The notes: generated by a model from the letters alone, not told the origin. DNA of 64,000 bases from DASVUC01 sp038237225 (GCA_038237225.1 JBBRYX010000012.1:105052-169051), one strand, 5' to 3'. Shown: positions 26,191-34,737, numbered from the stretch's first letter. A program made the numbers and translations.

Positions 26191-27615
26191 GTGCCCACTG
26201 CCGACGAACTTCCACCTGCCGACACTTTGAATGACGCGACACCGCCCGCCGGGAAACTTTGGCACGCGGGAACGCTCACGTACACCAAGAGTGGACTGGT
26301 GATGTTGTTCGTCTTTCTGCTCGGCGGCGATTTTACCTGGCAACTGCGCGACCGGTTCATTATCCCGACGATGCCCCTCCTCCTGCGGAAATTCGGCGGG
26401 AGTGACTTCATCACCGGCTTGTTGATGGGCACGTTGCCTGCCGCGCTCGGCATTCTGCTCGCGCCGGTCGTCAGCTACCGCAGCGATCGCCATCGCGGGC
26501 GCTTCGGACGTCGTATTCCCTTTCTGCTGATCCCCACGCCGTTCGCCGCGGCGGCGATGGTGGGCCTGGCTTTTACGCCGGTCATCGGTCGATGGCTGCA
26601 TGAAGGAATGGGCTCGCCGAATTCCCCGAGCCGCAGCGCGTGCATCATCTTCGTCTTCGCGTTCTTCTGGACCATTTTCGAATTGGGAGCAGTCACCTGT
26701 AACACCTTGCATGGCGCGCTGATCAACGATGTCGTGCCGCGCCCGGTGATCGGGCGCTTCTTCGGCCTGTTCCGCGTGTTGAGCCTTGGGGCGGGGATCT
26801 TCTTCAGCTACTTCTTCTTTGGAAAAGTCGAAGCGCATTTCATGGCCATGTTCATCGGGATCGGCCTGTTGTACGGCATCTGCTTCTCGATCATGTGCCT
26901 GACCGTAAAAGAGGGCGATTATCCTCCCCCGCCGCCGACCCGGAAGCACCCGCTCGGACCGCTCGGCGCCGCCGTCGAAACCTATGTTCGCGACTGCTTC
27001 ACCAAGCCGTATTACCTCTGGTTCTTCCTCTCCTTCATGCTGGCGCATATGGCTTTTACGCCGGTGAACCTTTTCTCGATCTACTACGCGCAGTCGGTCG
27101 GCATGGACATGACGACGTACGGCAAATACTCCGCGATTCAGCTTCTCTGCTCCATGATTCAGGCGCCTTTCCTGGGCTGGCTCGCGGACAAGTTTCATCC
27201 GCTCCGCATGACCCTCTTCGCGCTGTTGATGTACGCCGCATCGACCTTGCTCGCGTTCTTCCTCGTGCGCGATGCGCGCACGTTTGCCGCGGCACATGTG
27301 ATCTGCGGGACGTGCTCTGGGATCTGGCTCACTGCCACAGCGCCCCTGGGTCCCGCGCTGCTTCCCAAAATGAGATTTGCGACTTTCATGAGTGCGACGG
27401 GCATCTCCATCGCCATCGGTTCAATGATCACCGCGCCAATCGTCGGCCGCTGGCTCGATTACGTGAACCGTCACCAGCCCCCGGGGTCGCGCGATTACCA
27501 CTACATTTATCTCTGGGCGAGCGGATTCGTCACGCTGTCCTTGATCGTGACCCTGGTCGTCTACAAAAAGTTTATGAACTACGGCGGCCCCAAACATTAC
27601 GACGCGCCCGAATGA
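26191..27615 (+). CDS. Major facilitator superfamily transporter
   Basis: The 474-residue inner-membrane protein has about 12 hydrophobic segments. It starts at GTG 26191, with GGAG just upstream. SDRHRGRFGRRIPFLL after the second or third helix is the typical MFS cytoplasmic loop motif, as in sugar:cation symporters (GPH-like). The second half has GWLADKFHPLRMTL at the equivalent place. The soluble N-terminus of about 30 residues is Pro/Thr-rich. Location beside DUF1080 and Gfo/Idh/MocA genes suggests a sugar or sugar-acid substrate. The stop lies one base from that of the convergent receiver gene. Confidence 0.87.
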   Translation: MPTADELPPADTLNDATPPAGKLWHAGTLTYTKSGLVMLFVFLLGGDFTWQLRDRFIIPTMPLLLRKFGGSDFITGLLMGTLPAALGILLAPVVSYRSDRHRGRFGRRIPFLLIPTPFAAAAMVGLAFTPVIGRWLHEGMGSPNSPSRSACIIFVFAFFWTIFELGAVTCNTLHGALINDVVPRPVIGRFFGLFRVLSLGAGIFFSYFFFGKVEAHFMAMFIGIGLLYGICFSIMCLTVKEGDYPPPPPTRKHPLGPLGAAVETYVRDCFTKPYYLWFFLSFMLAHMAFTPVNLFSIYYAQSVGMDMTTYGKYSAIQLLCSMIQAPFLGWLADKFHPLRMTLFALLMYAASTLLAFFLVRDARTFAAAHVICGTCSGIWLTATAPLGPALLPKMRFATFMSATGISIAIGSMITAPIVGRWLDYVNRHQPPGSRDYHYIYLWASGFVTLSLIVTLVVYKKFMNYGGPKHYDAPE

Positions 27616-27616
27616 T

Positions 27617-28006
27617 TCAAGGTCCACTCGATAGATCCGCAGCTTCGTCAATCCAACGCTTCAGTTGCGCCAGATCGACCGGCTTCGGCAACACCACATC
27701 AGGACGAAGCGCCCGCACCTCGCGCATCAGTTGTGGATCAATTGCCGCCGTCACCACCGCAACCCGCACGCGCAACTCGCGGCTGCGAATTTCGCGCAAC
27801 ACCGCTACACCATTCATGTCGGGAAGCATCAAGTCCAGCAGGATGCAATGCGGCACGCACTGCTTCACCAGCTCCAGCGCTTCCGTGGTGGTGCCGCAGA
27901 CTTCAACCTCGTAACCCCACCGGGTCAGAAGCGCGCGCATGGCGCGGCATGACACCGGATCGTCTTCGACAATCAGCACACGACACTGGGTCGCCCGCTT
28001 AACCAT
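27617..28006 (-). CDS. Single-domain response regulator
   Basis: This is a 129-residue receiver without an output domain. The acidic pocket is VEDD (Asp15, Asp16), phospho-acceptor Asp58 is in CILLDLMLPDMNG, VTAA provides the switch residue and LPKPVD the lysine. It lacks a neighbouring kinase. It is convergent with the MFS gene, with one base between the stop codons, so transcripts likely overlap. Confidence 0.87.
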   Translation of the reverse strand: MVKRATQCRVLIVEDDPVSCRAMRALLTRWGYEVEVCGTTTEALELVKQCVPHCILLDLMLPDMNGVAVLREIRSRELRVRVAVVTAAIDPQLMREVRALRPDVVLPKPVDLAQLKRWIDEAADLSSGP

Positions 28007-28092
28007 TTCAGAGTCGAACTATACAAATAAATTCCTAGCTTTTTAACGCGACTTTATGCCGATGCTGCTGCGACAGTTTCAAACTGGGCAAG

Positions 28093-28293
28093 CTAGTTCT
28101 CATCGACTAGTTTCAACAACTCCGCCACAAGATAGTCGAGGTCGCTGTCTTTGGAACCGGCATACAGGATCGGCTCGCCCGCACGATAGAGGGCACAGCG
28201 CCCATCGTTCAGACGCACGAGCTTGATCTGCGACCCATCACGGCAGCGGGCCACGAACAGCTCCTGACTGATGTTATTCCCAGGCGCGACCAC
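28093..28293 (-). CDS. Small conserved-looking protein of unknown function
   Basis: This 66-residue protein starts at GTG 28293, with AGGGA six bases upstream. The sequence (SQELFVARCRDGSQIKLVRL, ALYRAGEPILY, LDYLVAELLKLVDEN) looks like a compact beta-strand-rich domain followed by a short acidic helix. There are no metal or catalytic motifs. It is on its own between a receiver gene and the leuA control region. Codon use and a good ribosome site support it, but I do not recognise a family. Confidence 0.55.
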   Translation of the reverse strand: MVAPGNNISQELFVARCRDGSQIKLVRLNDGRCALYRAGEPILYAGSKDSDLDYLVAELLKLVDEN

Positions 28294-28477
28294 GGCACAT
28301 CCCTGTTGATGTCTCGCCGGAAGACTGGGGCTTGAAACGCCTCAAGCCGTGAGCGGTACAGCCTCAACAAAACCCAGCTTCTCCCACCGTACTCTAGAAA
28401 ACGCGGTGCCACGGACGTGCCCGCTCGGGTTAAAAAGCTCTGAATGTGATTTCAGGAATGCGGGAACGCCGAAACGC

Positions 28478-28508
28478 TTGACAGAAACGGCTTCCCCAGC
28501 TAAATAAT
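28478..28508 (+). promoter_or_regulatory. Candidate promoter of the leuA attenuator
   Basis: A consensus TTGACA (28478-28483) is followed after 19 bases by AATAAT (28503-28508); TAAATA at 28501 with a 17-base spacer is the alternative -10. Transcription would then begin near 28514-28516, that is at the ATG of the leader peptide. Another TTGACA at 28511 overlaps that ATG and has no -10 partner. Confidence 0.6.
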
Positions 28509-28515
28509 TCTTGAC

Positions 28516-28587
28516 ATGCAGTTGAATGCTCTACTTTCGCCGCAGCTTCCGCTGGTCCTTAGTGGCCTCGGAAAATTGTGCGCATGA
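28516..28587 (+). CDS. leuL: Leucine-rich leader peptide of leuA
   Basis: This is a 23-codon reading frame with leucines at positions 3, 6, 7, 11, 13, 15, 18 and 21, eight in all. It includes CTA, CTT and TTG codons that are unusual in this GC-rich genome. It ends in TGA (28585-28587), upstream of a terminator and then leuA. Leader peptides rich in the end-product amino acid sense charged tRNA by ribosome stalling. No Shine-Dalgarno sequence precedes the ATG, and the predicted transcription start coincides with it, so the peptide is probably translated from a leaderless mRNA. It is too short for homology proof; the case rests on composition and on the RNA structures downstream. Confidence 0.75.
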   Translation: MQLNALLSPQLPLVLSGLGKLCA

Positions 28588-28652
28588 TCGTAAGGCTTCG
28601 GCTTCCCAGATGAATCTCACCAAGCCCTGCGATTGAAATCGCAGGGTTTTTT
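28587..28652 (+). promoter_or_regulatory. Leucine attenuator: antiterminator and terminator alternatives
   Basis: ATCGTAAGGCTT (28587-28598), starting at the last base of the leader stop codon, can pair with AAGCCCTGCGAT (28622-28633) in 11 of 12 positions, one of them G-U. That second segment contains the 5' arm of the terminator, so the two structures exclude each other. A ribosome stalled on the leucine codons leaves the first arm free and permits readthrough. A ribosome reaching the stop codon covers it, so the terminator forms. This matches amino-acid attenuation logic. Confidence 0.72.
28625..28652 (+). terminator. Attenuator terminator upstream of leuA
   Basis: CCCTGCGAT (28625-28633) and ATCGCAGGG (28638-28646) form a perfect 9-bp stem with a TGAA loop, followed by TTTTTT (28647-28652). 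It lies 50 bases before the leuA start. Confidence 0.88.
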
Positions 28653-28701
28653 GTTGGCATTGTTGGGGCTCAAACGGCCCCAGCCATTTCAAGGAGTTGC
28701 C

Positions 28702-30252
28702 ATGGACACCGTACGAATCTTCGACACAACGTTGCGCGATGGGGAACAGTCTCCCGGCGCCACGCTCACGCTGCCTGAAAAAGTCGAGATCGCACGGCTT
28801 CTCGAGCAGATGGGCGTGGACATCATCGAAGCGGGCTTCCCCGTCAGCTCGGATGGCGACTTCGAATCGGTAAAGACGATTGCGGGCGAATTGACCCGCG
28901 CGACCGTCTGCGGATTGGCGCGATGCACGCCCAAGGATATTGAGCGCGCTGGCAAAGCGGTGAAGGGCGCGGCCAAGGGGCGGATTCATGTGTTCTGCGC
29001 AACGTCCAAGATTCATCGCGAGCACAAGCTGCGCAAGGGAAAAGAGGAGATCATCAAGTTGAGCGTCGCATCGATCAAACAGGCGCTGGAGTACACACAA
29101 GATGTCGAATTTTCACCCGAGGATTCGAGCCGGACGGAACTGGAGTTTCTGGAAGAGATCACGCAAGCCGCCATCGAGGCCGGCGCAACGACGATCAACC
29201 TGCCGGATACGGTTGGGTACGCGACGCCGACGACGTATGGCGAGATTTTCGCGCACCTGATCCGCAAGCTGCCGATCATCCGCGAGAAGAACATCATCCT
29301 CTCCACGCATTGCCATAACGATCTGGGATTGGCCGTCGCCAACTCCTTGTCGGGCGTGGAAAACGGCGCCCGGCAGATCGAGTGCACCATCAACGGCATC
29401 GGCGAGCGCGCGGGCAACGCGGCGCTCGAGGAGATCGTCATGGCCCTGCGCACGCGCAGCGACTATTACAAGATCGGCACCCGGATTGACTCGAAGAAGC
29501 TGTATCCCGCGAGCCGGATGGTCAGCACGCTGACCGGCTTGATTGTCCAGCGCAACAAGGCAATCGTTGGCCAGAACGCGTTCGCGCACGAGGCGGGGAT
29601 TCACCAGGACGGCGTCCTGAAGTTCCGCGAAACGTACGAGATTATGGACCCCGCTTCGGTGGGCATCCAGAAAAATGAGCTGGTGCTGGGCAAACATTCC
29701 GGACGGCATGCGTTCAAGGATCGTGTGAACTCACTCGGCTACACGCTGACCGACGAGCAGCTCGAGGCGGCGTTCGTCAAGTTCAAGAGCCTGGCGGATA
29801 AGAAGAAGGAGGTCTTTGACGAAGATCTGGAAGCGCTCGTCGACGATCAGTTGGAGCTGTCTCAGGGACTGTGGCAACTGGTGGGATTGCAGGTCACCTC
29901 CGGCAGCAGCACCATTCCCACCGCAACCGTTACGCTGAAAGATTCCAACGGCGAAACTCTGCAAGATGCCAGCGTCGGCGATGGCCCGGTGGATGCAATC
30001 TATTCCGCGATTGCCCGCCTGACCGGCGTGAAGGTGAACCTGACGGACTACCGAATTCGTGCGGTGACCAAAGGGAAAGAAGCCTTAGGCGAAGTGCACG
30101 TCGAATTGGATCATTCCGGCAAGATCATCAAGGGTCGCGGCCTGAGCACCGACATTCTCGAAGCCAGCGCCCTTGCATACCTGGCCGGAATCAACCGTCT
30201 GCGAAGTATCAGTTATCGCGACACCCTCGTTACCCCGCAGGCGGCGGTTTGA
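28702..30252 (+). CDS. leuA: 2-isopropylmalate synthase
   Basis: LeuA condenses acetyl-CoA with 2-ketoisovalerate, the first committed step of leucine synthesis. The 516-residue protein starts at ATG 28702 behind AAGGAG (28691-28696). The catalytic barrel starts MDTVRIFDTTLRDGEQSPGA, with the metal Asp and catalytic Arg, and continues with ILSTHCHNDLGLAVANSL (metal histidines) and GIGERAGNAALEE. HEAGIHQDGVLK belongs to the linker region. The C-terminal 140 residues form the regulatory domain for leucine feedback (LVGLQVTSGSSTIPTATV, GDGPVDAIYSAI). Length and domain order are standard. Expression appears controlled by the attenuator just upstream. Confidence 0.97.
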   Translation: MDTVRIFDTTLRDGEQSPGATLTLPEKVEIARLLEQMGVDIIEAGFPVSSDGDFESVKTIAGELTRATVCGLARCTPKDIERAGKAVKGAAKGRIHVFCATSKIHREHKLRKGKEEIIKLSVASIKQALEYTQDVEFSPEDSSRTELEFLEEITQAAIEAGATTINLPDTVGYATPTTYGEIFAHLIRKLPIIREKNIILSTHCHNDLGLAVANSLSGVENGARQIECTINGIGERAGNAALEEIVMALRTRSDYYKIGTRIDSKKLYPASRMVSTLTGLIVQRNKAIVGQNAFAHEAGIHQDGVLKFRETYEIMDPASVGIQKNELVLGKHSGRHAFKDRVNSLGYTLTDEQLEAAFVKFKSLADKKKEVFDEDLEALVDDQLELSQGLWQLVGLQVTSGSSTIPTATVTLKDSNGETLQDASVGDGPVDAIYSAIARLTGVKVNLTDYRIRAVTKGKEALGEVHVELDHSGKIIKGRGLSTDILEASALAYLAGINRLRSISYRDTLVTPQAAV

Positions 30253-30260
30253 GCCTCTTT

Positions 30261-30290
30261 TCGCAGGGTCCGCTGAAGCGGACCCTGCGA
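30261..30290. terminator. Hairpin between convergent leuA and prepilin gene
   Basis: TCGCAGGGTCCGC is mirrored by GCGGACCCTGCGA around TGAA, a 13-bp perfect stem eight bases after the leuA stop. The flanking T run is poor on both strands, so termination strength is uncertain. Confidence 0.6.
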
Positions 30291-30300
30291 ATTTCACAAT

Positions 30301-31125
30301 TCAATCGTTCGGATCGCGCGTCCAGATCGAGTTGCACGCCCAGAGGCTGAACTCTCCCGTCGCAAGCGGCTTCAAAGTGTCTTCCAGCTTCAGCGACTCG
30401 ACATGTCCGTCCACAAACAGATAGTTCCACCGATCCCCGTGCGGCCCGCGGGACGATGGATTCTGCGCGAATGAGTCCACGACCTGCTGTGCCGCCCGAT
30501 CGACATATCCGTTGGCGCCGCCGAGGATGTTATTGTCCACCGGTCTTTCGGCTACGGCAATCTGCTCGGACGGACGGCGAACTTCGGACATTCGGATGAC
30601 CACCGACCGGTCGACCGGGTAGTTCGGATTGAGAAGAAGGCGCCCGCCCACACCCATCGTGCCGGCGACGACAGTGTGCGCGCGCACCCACGCATAGCTG
30701 CGCCGGATCGCGCGTGGATCAGGAATACCCTGTACCGGCGCGTAATCGCCGGGGCAATGCATCGTCGACATGTCGCGCGTGGAATAGCTTGCGTCCATCT
30801 CGGTTGAACTCATCCGCCCGCCGAGCGGACGATTCAGAAGATCATCCCAGGTGATGAAAGCGATGGTCTTATTCGTCGCGTCGGTTGTCACCACTTCCGC
30901 CAGCGGCAACCTGCCATTGTTCTCCATGACATAAATCTGAATCGCGACCCCGATTTGTCGCAGGTTTTGCGCGCAGGCGGTTTTGTTCCCCGATCGCCGC
31001 GCGGCGCTGACCGCAGGCGCAAGCAGACCGATGAGCAGCGCGATGATGCCCATCACCACGAGAAGCTCGACCAGAGTAAATCCGCGCAGGCGGCGCGGAG
31101 CGCAGCCCACACCCAGCTTCCTCAT
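30301..31125 (-). CDS. Prepilin-like protein of the planctomycete DUF1559 type
   Basis: The 274-residue protein starts at ATG 31125, behind GGAGGG. The type IV prepilin cleavage and methylation motif is RGFTLVELLVVMGIIALLIG: Gly before the cut, Phe at +1, Glu at +5. The hydrophobic N-terminal helix follows, then CAQNLRQIGVAIQIYVMENNG, typical of planctomycete pseudopilins. The C-terminal H-x9-DG motif reads WNYLFVDGHVESL. These proteins are processed by prepilin peptidase and probably form secretion-related pseudopili or surface structures. No pilus assembly genes are nearby. Confidence 0.88.
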   Translation of the reverse strand: MRKLGVGCAPRRLRGFTLVELLVVMGIIALLIGLLAPAVSAARRSGNKTACAQNLRQIGVAIQIYVMENNGRLPLAEVVTTDATNKTIAFITWDDLLNRPLGGRMSSTEMDASYSTRDMSTMHCPGDYAPVQGIPDPRAIRRSYAWVRAHTVVAGTMGVGGRLLLNPNYPVDRSVVIRMSEVRRPSEQIAVAERPVDNNILGGANGYVDRAAQQVVDSFAQNPSSRGPHGDRWNYLFVDGHVESLKLEDTLKPLATGEFSLWACNSIWTRDPND

Positions 31126-31145
31126 CTTCCCTCCGAACTTTCCCT

Positions 31146-31204
31146 GTGGCACGGGCATCCTGCCCGTGTCTAAATCGTCAACACGGGCAGGATGCCCGTG
31201 CTAC
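31146..31204. repeat. Palindromic repeat, CACGGGCATCC family
   Basis: GCACGGGCATCCTGCCCGTG and CACGGGCAGGATGCCCGTGC form a nested double palindrome in the spacer between the prepilin and hemB genes. A degenerate copy is at 34632-34690. Confidence 0.7.
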
Positions 31205-31249
31205 GAGAGAATCATTCAAAGCGCTTCCGTGAGCCCAATAAGATCCAAC

Positions 31250-32245
31250 TTACGGCGGCAAAAGCTTCGCAAGCTTCTCGGCGTAATACGTGATGATCAG
31301 ATCGGCGCCCGCGCGCTTGATCGCGAGAAGCGATTCGAGAATCGCCCGGTCGTGATCCAGCCACCCGTTGCGGGCTGCCGCCTCGATCATCGCGTACTCA
31401 CCACTGACTTGATAGGCGACCACGGGAACCTGCACCCTGCTTCGCACGGCGGCGATGACATCCAGGTAAGCTCCCGCGGGCTTTACCATCACCATGTCGG
31501 CGCCCTGCTGAAGATCCAGATCGATCTCGTGCAATGCTTCGTCGATGCCGCGCGCGGGGTCCATCTGATAAGACTGGCGATCCCCAAACTCCGGCGCTGA
31601 ATCCGCCGCATCCCGAAACGGCCCGTAGAACGCGCTGGCGTATTTGACGGAATAAGCGAGCACCGAAACGTCGGCAAATCCTCCTGCGTCCAGCCCCTTT
31701 CGCAGCGCGCCGACCGTTCCATCCATCATGCCGCTGGGCGCGATCACCGCCGCGCCGGCGTGCGCATGATTCACCGCCTGCTTCACCAGGCGCGCGACGG
31801 TCTCGTCGTTCTTTACTGTCGATCGATCATCCGTCATCACCCCGCAATGACCGTGACTGGTGTACTCGCAGAAGCACAGGTCCGTGATCCCCGCCATCGG
31901 AATCTTTTGCTCGGTCGTCTTGCGTAAAAGTTTGCAGACGACGTTGTCCGGATCCAAAGCCGCCGATCCCGCGGCATCCTTCCTTTCCCGATCAATGACA
32001 CCAAAAATAAGATAAGCCCCAAACCCCTCCTGCGCCCGCTGGCTCAGCCAATCGGTCGCCACATCAACCGACATCTGGAAGACGCCCGGCATCGACGCGA
32101 CTTCGATCCGAATGTTCTTTCCCTCGCGCACAAAGACCGGGACAATAACGTCGCTCCGGCGCATTACCACACGCTGAAGCATTTGGCGCAACTGCGGCTG
32201 CAATCGCAGACGCCGGGGGCGAATGGTCAGATCCTCATCAGGCAC
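31250..32245 (-). CDS. hemB: Delta-aminolevulinic acid dehydratase (porphobilinogen synthase)
   Basis: HemB condenses two 5-aminolevulinate molecules to porphobilinogen in heme synthesis. The 331-residue protein has the zinc-type metal site CFCEYTSHGHCG, so it is a zinc rather than magnesium form. The Schiff-base lysine segments are YSVKYASAFYGPFRDA and MVMVKPAGAYLD. VVAYQVSGEYAMIEAA is also conserved. It is complete and of normal length. The 165 bases upstream toward der show no further gene. Confidence 0.96.
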   Translation of the reverse strand: MPDEDLTIRPRRLRLQPQLRQMLQRVVMRRSDVIVPVFVREGKNIRIEVASMPGVFQMSVDVATDWLSQRAQEGFGAYLIFGVIDRERKDAAGSAALDPDNVVCKLLRKTTEQKIPMAGITDLCFCEYTSHGHCGVMTDDRSTVKNDETVARLVKQAVNHAHAGAAVIAPSGMMDGTVGALRKGLDAGGFADVSVLAYSVKYASAFYGPFRDAADSAPEFGDRQSYQMDPARGIDEALHEIDLDLQQGADMVMVKPAGAYLDVIAAVRSRVQVPVVAYQVSGEYAMIEAAARNGWLDHDRAILESLLAIKRAGADLIITYYAEKLAKLLPP

Positions 32246-32410
32246 GGCGGGGATTATATCGTTGGCAAAAGCGGTTAAAACAGCAGTTTCCGACTTAAGC
32301 GCATATCCGCTACAGCCGCCGGGTGATTAAACCGCACAATCGACACAGGCCGAAGCGCTCAAGCGTTTATCGGCGGATCGCTCAATTCTCGCTGCTCGAT
32401 GGCGGAAGCC

Positions 32411-33904
32411 TTACCGCTTCGAACGTTTTGGACGGCGCACCGGCTTTTTCGGCGGCGCCTTGCGCTTCTGAGCGGAAGGACGCTTGGGCTCGCCGTGCTC
32501 GAACGGCTCTTCGCCCGCCGGCGCTCCCCCCCTGCCGCGCATGAACAGGCGAATTGGAATCTCGTTGAACGGCAGCGTCTCGCGGAACCGGTTGATCATG
32601 AACCGCTGATAAGAATCCGTCACGTCCTCAGGGTGATTCACGAACATCACGATCGTCGGCGGAGCGACATCGGATTGCGTCACATAGTAAACCCGAATCC
32701 GCCGACCGGTCGGCGTGCTGGGCGCGCGCTCCTCCATGATCTTCTTGAGCACGCTGTTCAGCTTACTCGTCGTGACGCGCGTGTTGGCTTGCTTGAAGAG
32801 GTCGAAAGCCACATCCAGGATCTGATGCACGTCCAGGCCCTCTTTCGCAGAAACGAAAACGATCGGCGCGAAGTCGAGGTGCTTCAGCTCGAGGTTGAGA
32901 TACTCCGAATACTCCGTGGCCAGCAGCTCTTCATCAAACTCGACCTTCTTTTGCGACGCTTGTTTCCGAGCATCAGCCAGAACCAGATCCCACTTGTTCA
33001 CAACCAGAATCACCGGCTTGAACTGGTCGGCGATGTACCGCGCCAGCTTCTTGTCCGGCTCAGAAACATGCTCCGTTCCATCGATCAGCATGATGGAAAC
33101 ATCCGCCCGGCGGATCGATCGCTCGGCGCGGTGGAAGGAGTAAAATGCGATGTCGTTGGTCACCATGTGCCGCTTCTTGCGCACGCCCGCGGTGTCGATC
33201 ACGACAAGGTTCTTGTCGTCCTTCTTGAAGCGCACGTCGATGGAATCGCGAGTCGTCCCTGGAACCTCGGAAACAATCACCCGGTTTTCATCGGTCACGT
33301 CGTAAAGCCTGGCAATCGCATTCACCAGCGTCGACTTGCCCGCGTTGCGCTTGCCGACGATCGCCAGCATCATCTCCGGCTCAGGCATCTCGGTCGGCGC
33401 GTTCTCGAGATCGACATTCCCCTTGATCGCATCCACGAGACTGTCGAGCCGGCGATCGTTCAGGGCCGATATCCCAAGAGGGGTCCCCAAACCAAGCCGT
33501 GCAAAATCTCCCAGAGCGGGGTCGGTCTTTTCAGAATCCGTCTTATTGGCGACGAGAATGGTCTTGAGGTTCTGCTTCCGCAGCAGGGACGCGATTTGCT
33601 CATCTCCGCCGGTCAGACCGGCCTTCGTATCGACGATGAACAGAACCAGGTCCGAGCGCGCCATGGCGCGCTCGATCTGCTGGCGAATATGCTCCGTCAG
33701 GTCGGGATCCTCAAAGCCGTAGCCCCCCGTGTCGACCAGTTCCACGAACCGGCCCTCAATTTTTAACGGGATCGATACGCGGTCGCGGGTCACGCCAGGC
33801 TGGTCCTGAACAATGGAGATGCGCTTGCCCACAAGGGCGTTGAGCAAGCTGCTCTTGCCCACATTGGGCCGGCCAACGATCGCAACAACGGGAAGGCGAG
33901 TCAT
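32411..33904 (-). CDS. der: Ribosome biogenesis GTPase Der (EngA)
   Basis: Der is a double GTPase needed for 50S subunit maturation. The 497-residue protein has a first G domain with GRPNVGKSSLLNAL, DTGGYGF and NKTDSE. The second G domain has GKRNAGKSTLVNAI, DTAGVRKK and NKWDLV. The C-terminal KH-like domain ends near RLFMRGRGG, and a Lys/Arg/Pro-rich tail (KPVRRPKRSKR) extends past it. The first base of the second P-loop reads GKRNAGKS, the usual form. It is divergent to the CBS-domain gene, with a 191-base promoter spacer. Confidence 0.96.
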   Translation of the reverse strand: MTRLPVVAIVGRPNVGKSSLLNALVGKRISIVQDQPGVTRDRVSIPLKIEGRFVELVDTGGYGFEDPDLTEHIRQQIERAMARSDLVLFIVDTKAGLTGGDEQIASLLRKQNLKTILVANKTDSEKTDPALGDFARLGLGTPLGISALNDRRLDSLVDAIKGNVDLENAPTEMPEPEMMLAIVGKRNAGKSTLVNAIARLYDVTDENRVIVSEVPGTTRDSIDVRFKKDDKNLVVIDTAGVRKKRHMVTNDIAFYSFHRAERSIRRADVSIMLIDGTEHVSEPDKKLARYIADQFKPVILVVNKWDLVLADARKQASQKKVEFDEELLATEYSEYLNLELKHLDFAPIVFVSAKEGLDVHQILDVAFDLFKQANTRVTTSKLNSVLKKIMEERAPSTPTGRRIRVYYVTQSDVAPPTIVMFVNHPEDVTDSYQRFMINRFRETLPFNEIPIRLFMRGRGGAPAGEEPFEHGEPKRPSAQKRKAPPKKPVRRPKRSKR

Positions 33905-34095
33905 GGGGGAGATTGTAGGGGAAGTCCCTGAGCGTGGGGAGTGAGGCGAATCCCGAGAGAGAATGAGGGAGCTTTGTGAATCTTTTAACTTTCTTGAGGA
34001 ATCGAGTGTGAGTTTGGTAGATTGAACGAGTCACCTCTCGTTGTGACCGCGTTTTGTAGTTGTTCCACATCTTTCTCTCACCCGAGGAGTCTTGA

Positions 34096-34533
34096 ATGCC
34101 AACTGTCCAGGACATCCTGTTGACCAAGGGGAATTCCGTTCAGTCGGTGGAGCCGTCTGCAACCGCGATGGACGCTATTCGCAAGATGAACCAGCAGAAA
34201 ATCGGCGCGCTGCTGGTTATGGAGAAGGGGCACGTCCAAGGCATTTTCACCGAGCGCGATGTGCTGCGGCGCGTGGTGGGTCACGATCAGATGCCCAACG
34301 AGATGCGGGTGGTCGATGTGATGACCAAGGATGTCATCTGCATCCCCCCCGAGATGGATCTGGACGAAGTCTCGGCGATCATGAAGGACAAAAAAATCCG
34401 CCACCTGCCGGTCTGCGACTCAGAAGGTCAATTGCACGGCATGATCAGCATCGGCGATGTCAATGCCTCTCACGCCTCGCATCAGCAGGCGACGATCCAC
34501 TTCTTGAATGAGTACATCTACGGACGCGCTTGA
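34096..34533 (+). CDS. Tandem CBS-domain protein
   Basis: This 145-residue protein consists of two CBS motifs (residues about 8-62 and 73-128) forming one Bateman module. Such modules bind adenosine nucleotides and signal energy state. The first ends GIFTERDVLRRVVG and the second GMISIGDVNASHA, both standard. A GAGGAG site precedes the ATG at a good distance. No catalytic domain is attached. A hairpin with an 11-bp stem (34561-34587) after the stop may terminate it. Confidence 0.88.
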   Translation: MPTVQDILLTKGNSVQSVEPSATAMDAIRKMNQQKIGALLVMEKGHVQGIFTERDVLRRVVGHDQMPNEMRVVDVMTKDVICIPPEMDLDEVSAIMKDKKIRHLPVCDSEGQLHGMISIGDVNASHASHQQATIHFLNEYIYGRA

Positions 34534-34560
34534 ACTCGCGCCCGCACCCCGTCCAATTGG

Positions 34561-34587
34561 CAGCGACACGCGGAGGGCGTGTCGCTG
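34561..34587 (+). terminator. Hairpin after the CBS gene
   Basis: CAGCGACACGC and GCGTGTCGCTG form an 11-bp stem with loop GGAGG, 27 bases after the stop. The following bases are only weakly T-rich. Confidence 0.55.
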
Positions 34588-34631
34588 TGCGCGTTTAAGT
34601 TACATCAGTGGCTTACCGCGCAATTTCTCTC

Positions 34632-34690
34632 GTACCACGGTCATCCTGCCCGTGCCCAAACCGGCAACACCGGCAAGATGCCCGTGATAC
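34632..34690. repeat. Degenerate palindromic repeat, CACGGGCATCC family
   Basis: GTACCACGGTCATCCTGCCC and GGCAAGATGCCCGTGATAC are a mutated version of the repeat at 31146. It fills the spacer between the CBS and csbD-like genes. Confidence 0.6.
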
Positions 34691-34737
34691 GGGGAAAGTT
34701 CGATGCACTGAAAAAATGACCTACTGCGGCGATGCCT

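Noticed and set aside
24512..26230. Plus-strand open frame of 572 codons opposite the DUF1080 gene
   Set aside because: Shadow frame; Arg/Leu/His-rich without motifs, while the minus strand has signal peptide and two domains.
28511..28540. Second TTGACA (28511-28516) as the leuA promoter
   Set aside because: It overlaps the leader ATG and no acceptable -10 lies 16-19 bases downstream; the upstream TTGACA at 28478 has one.
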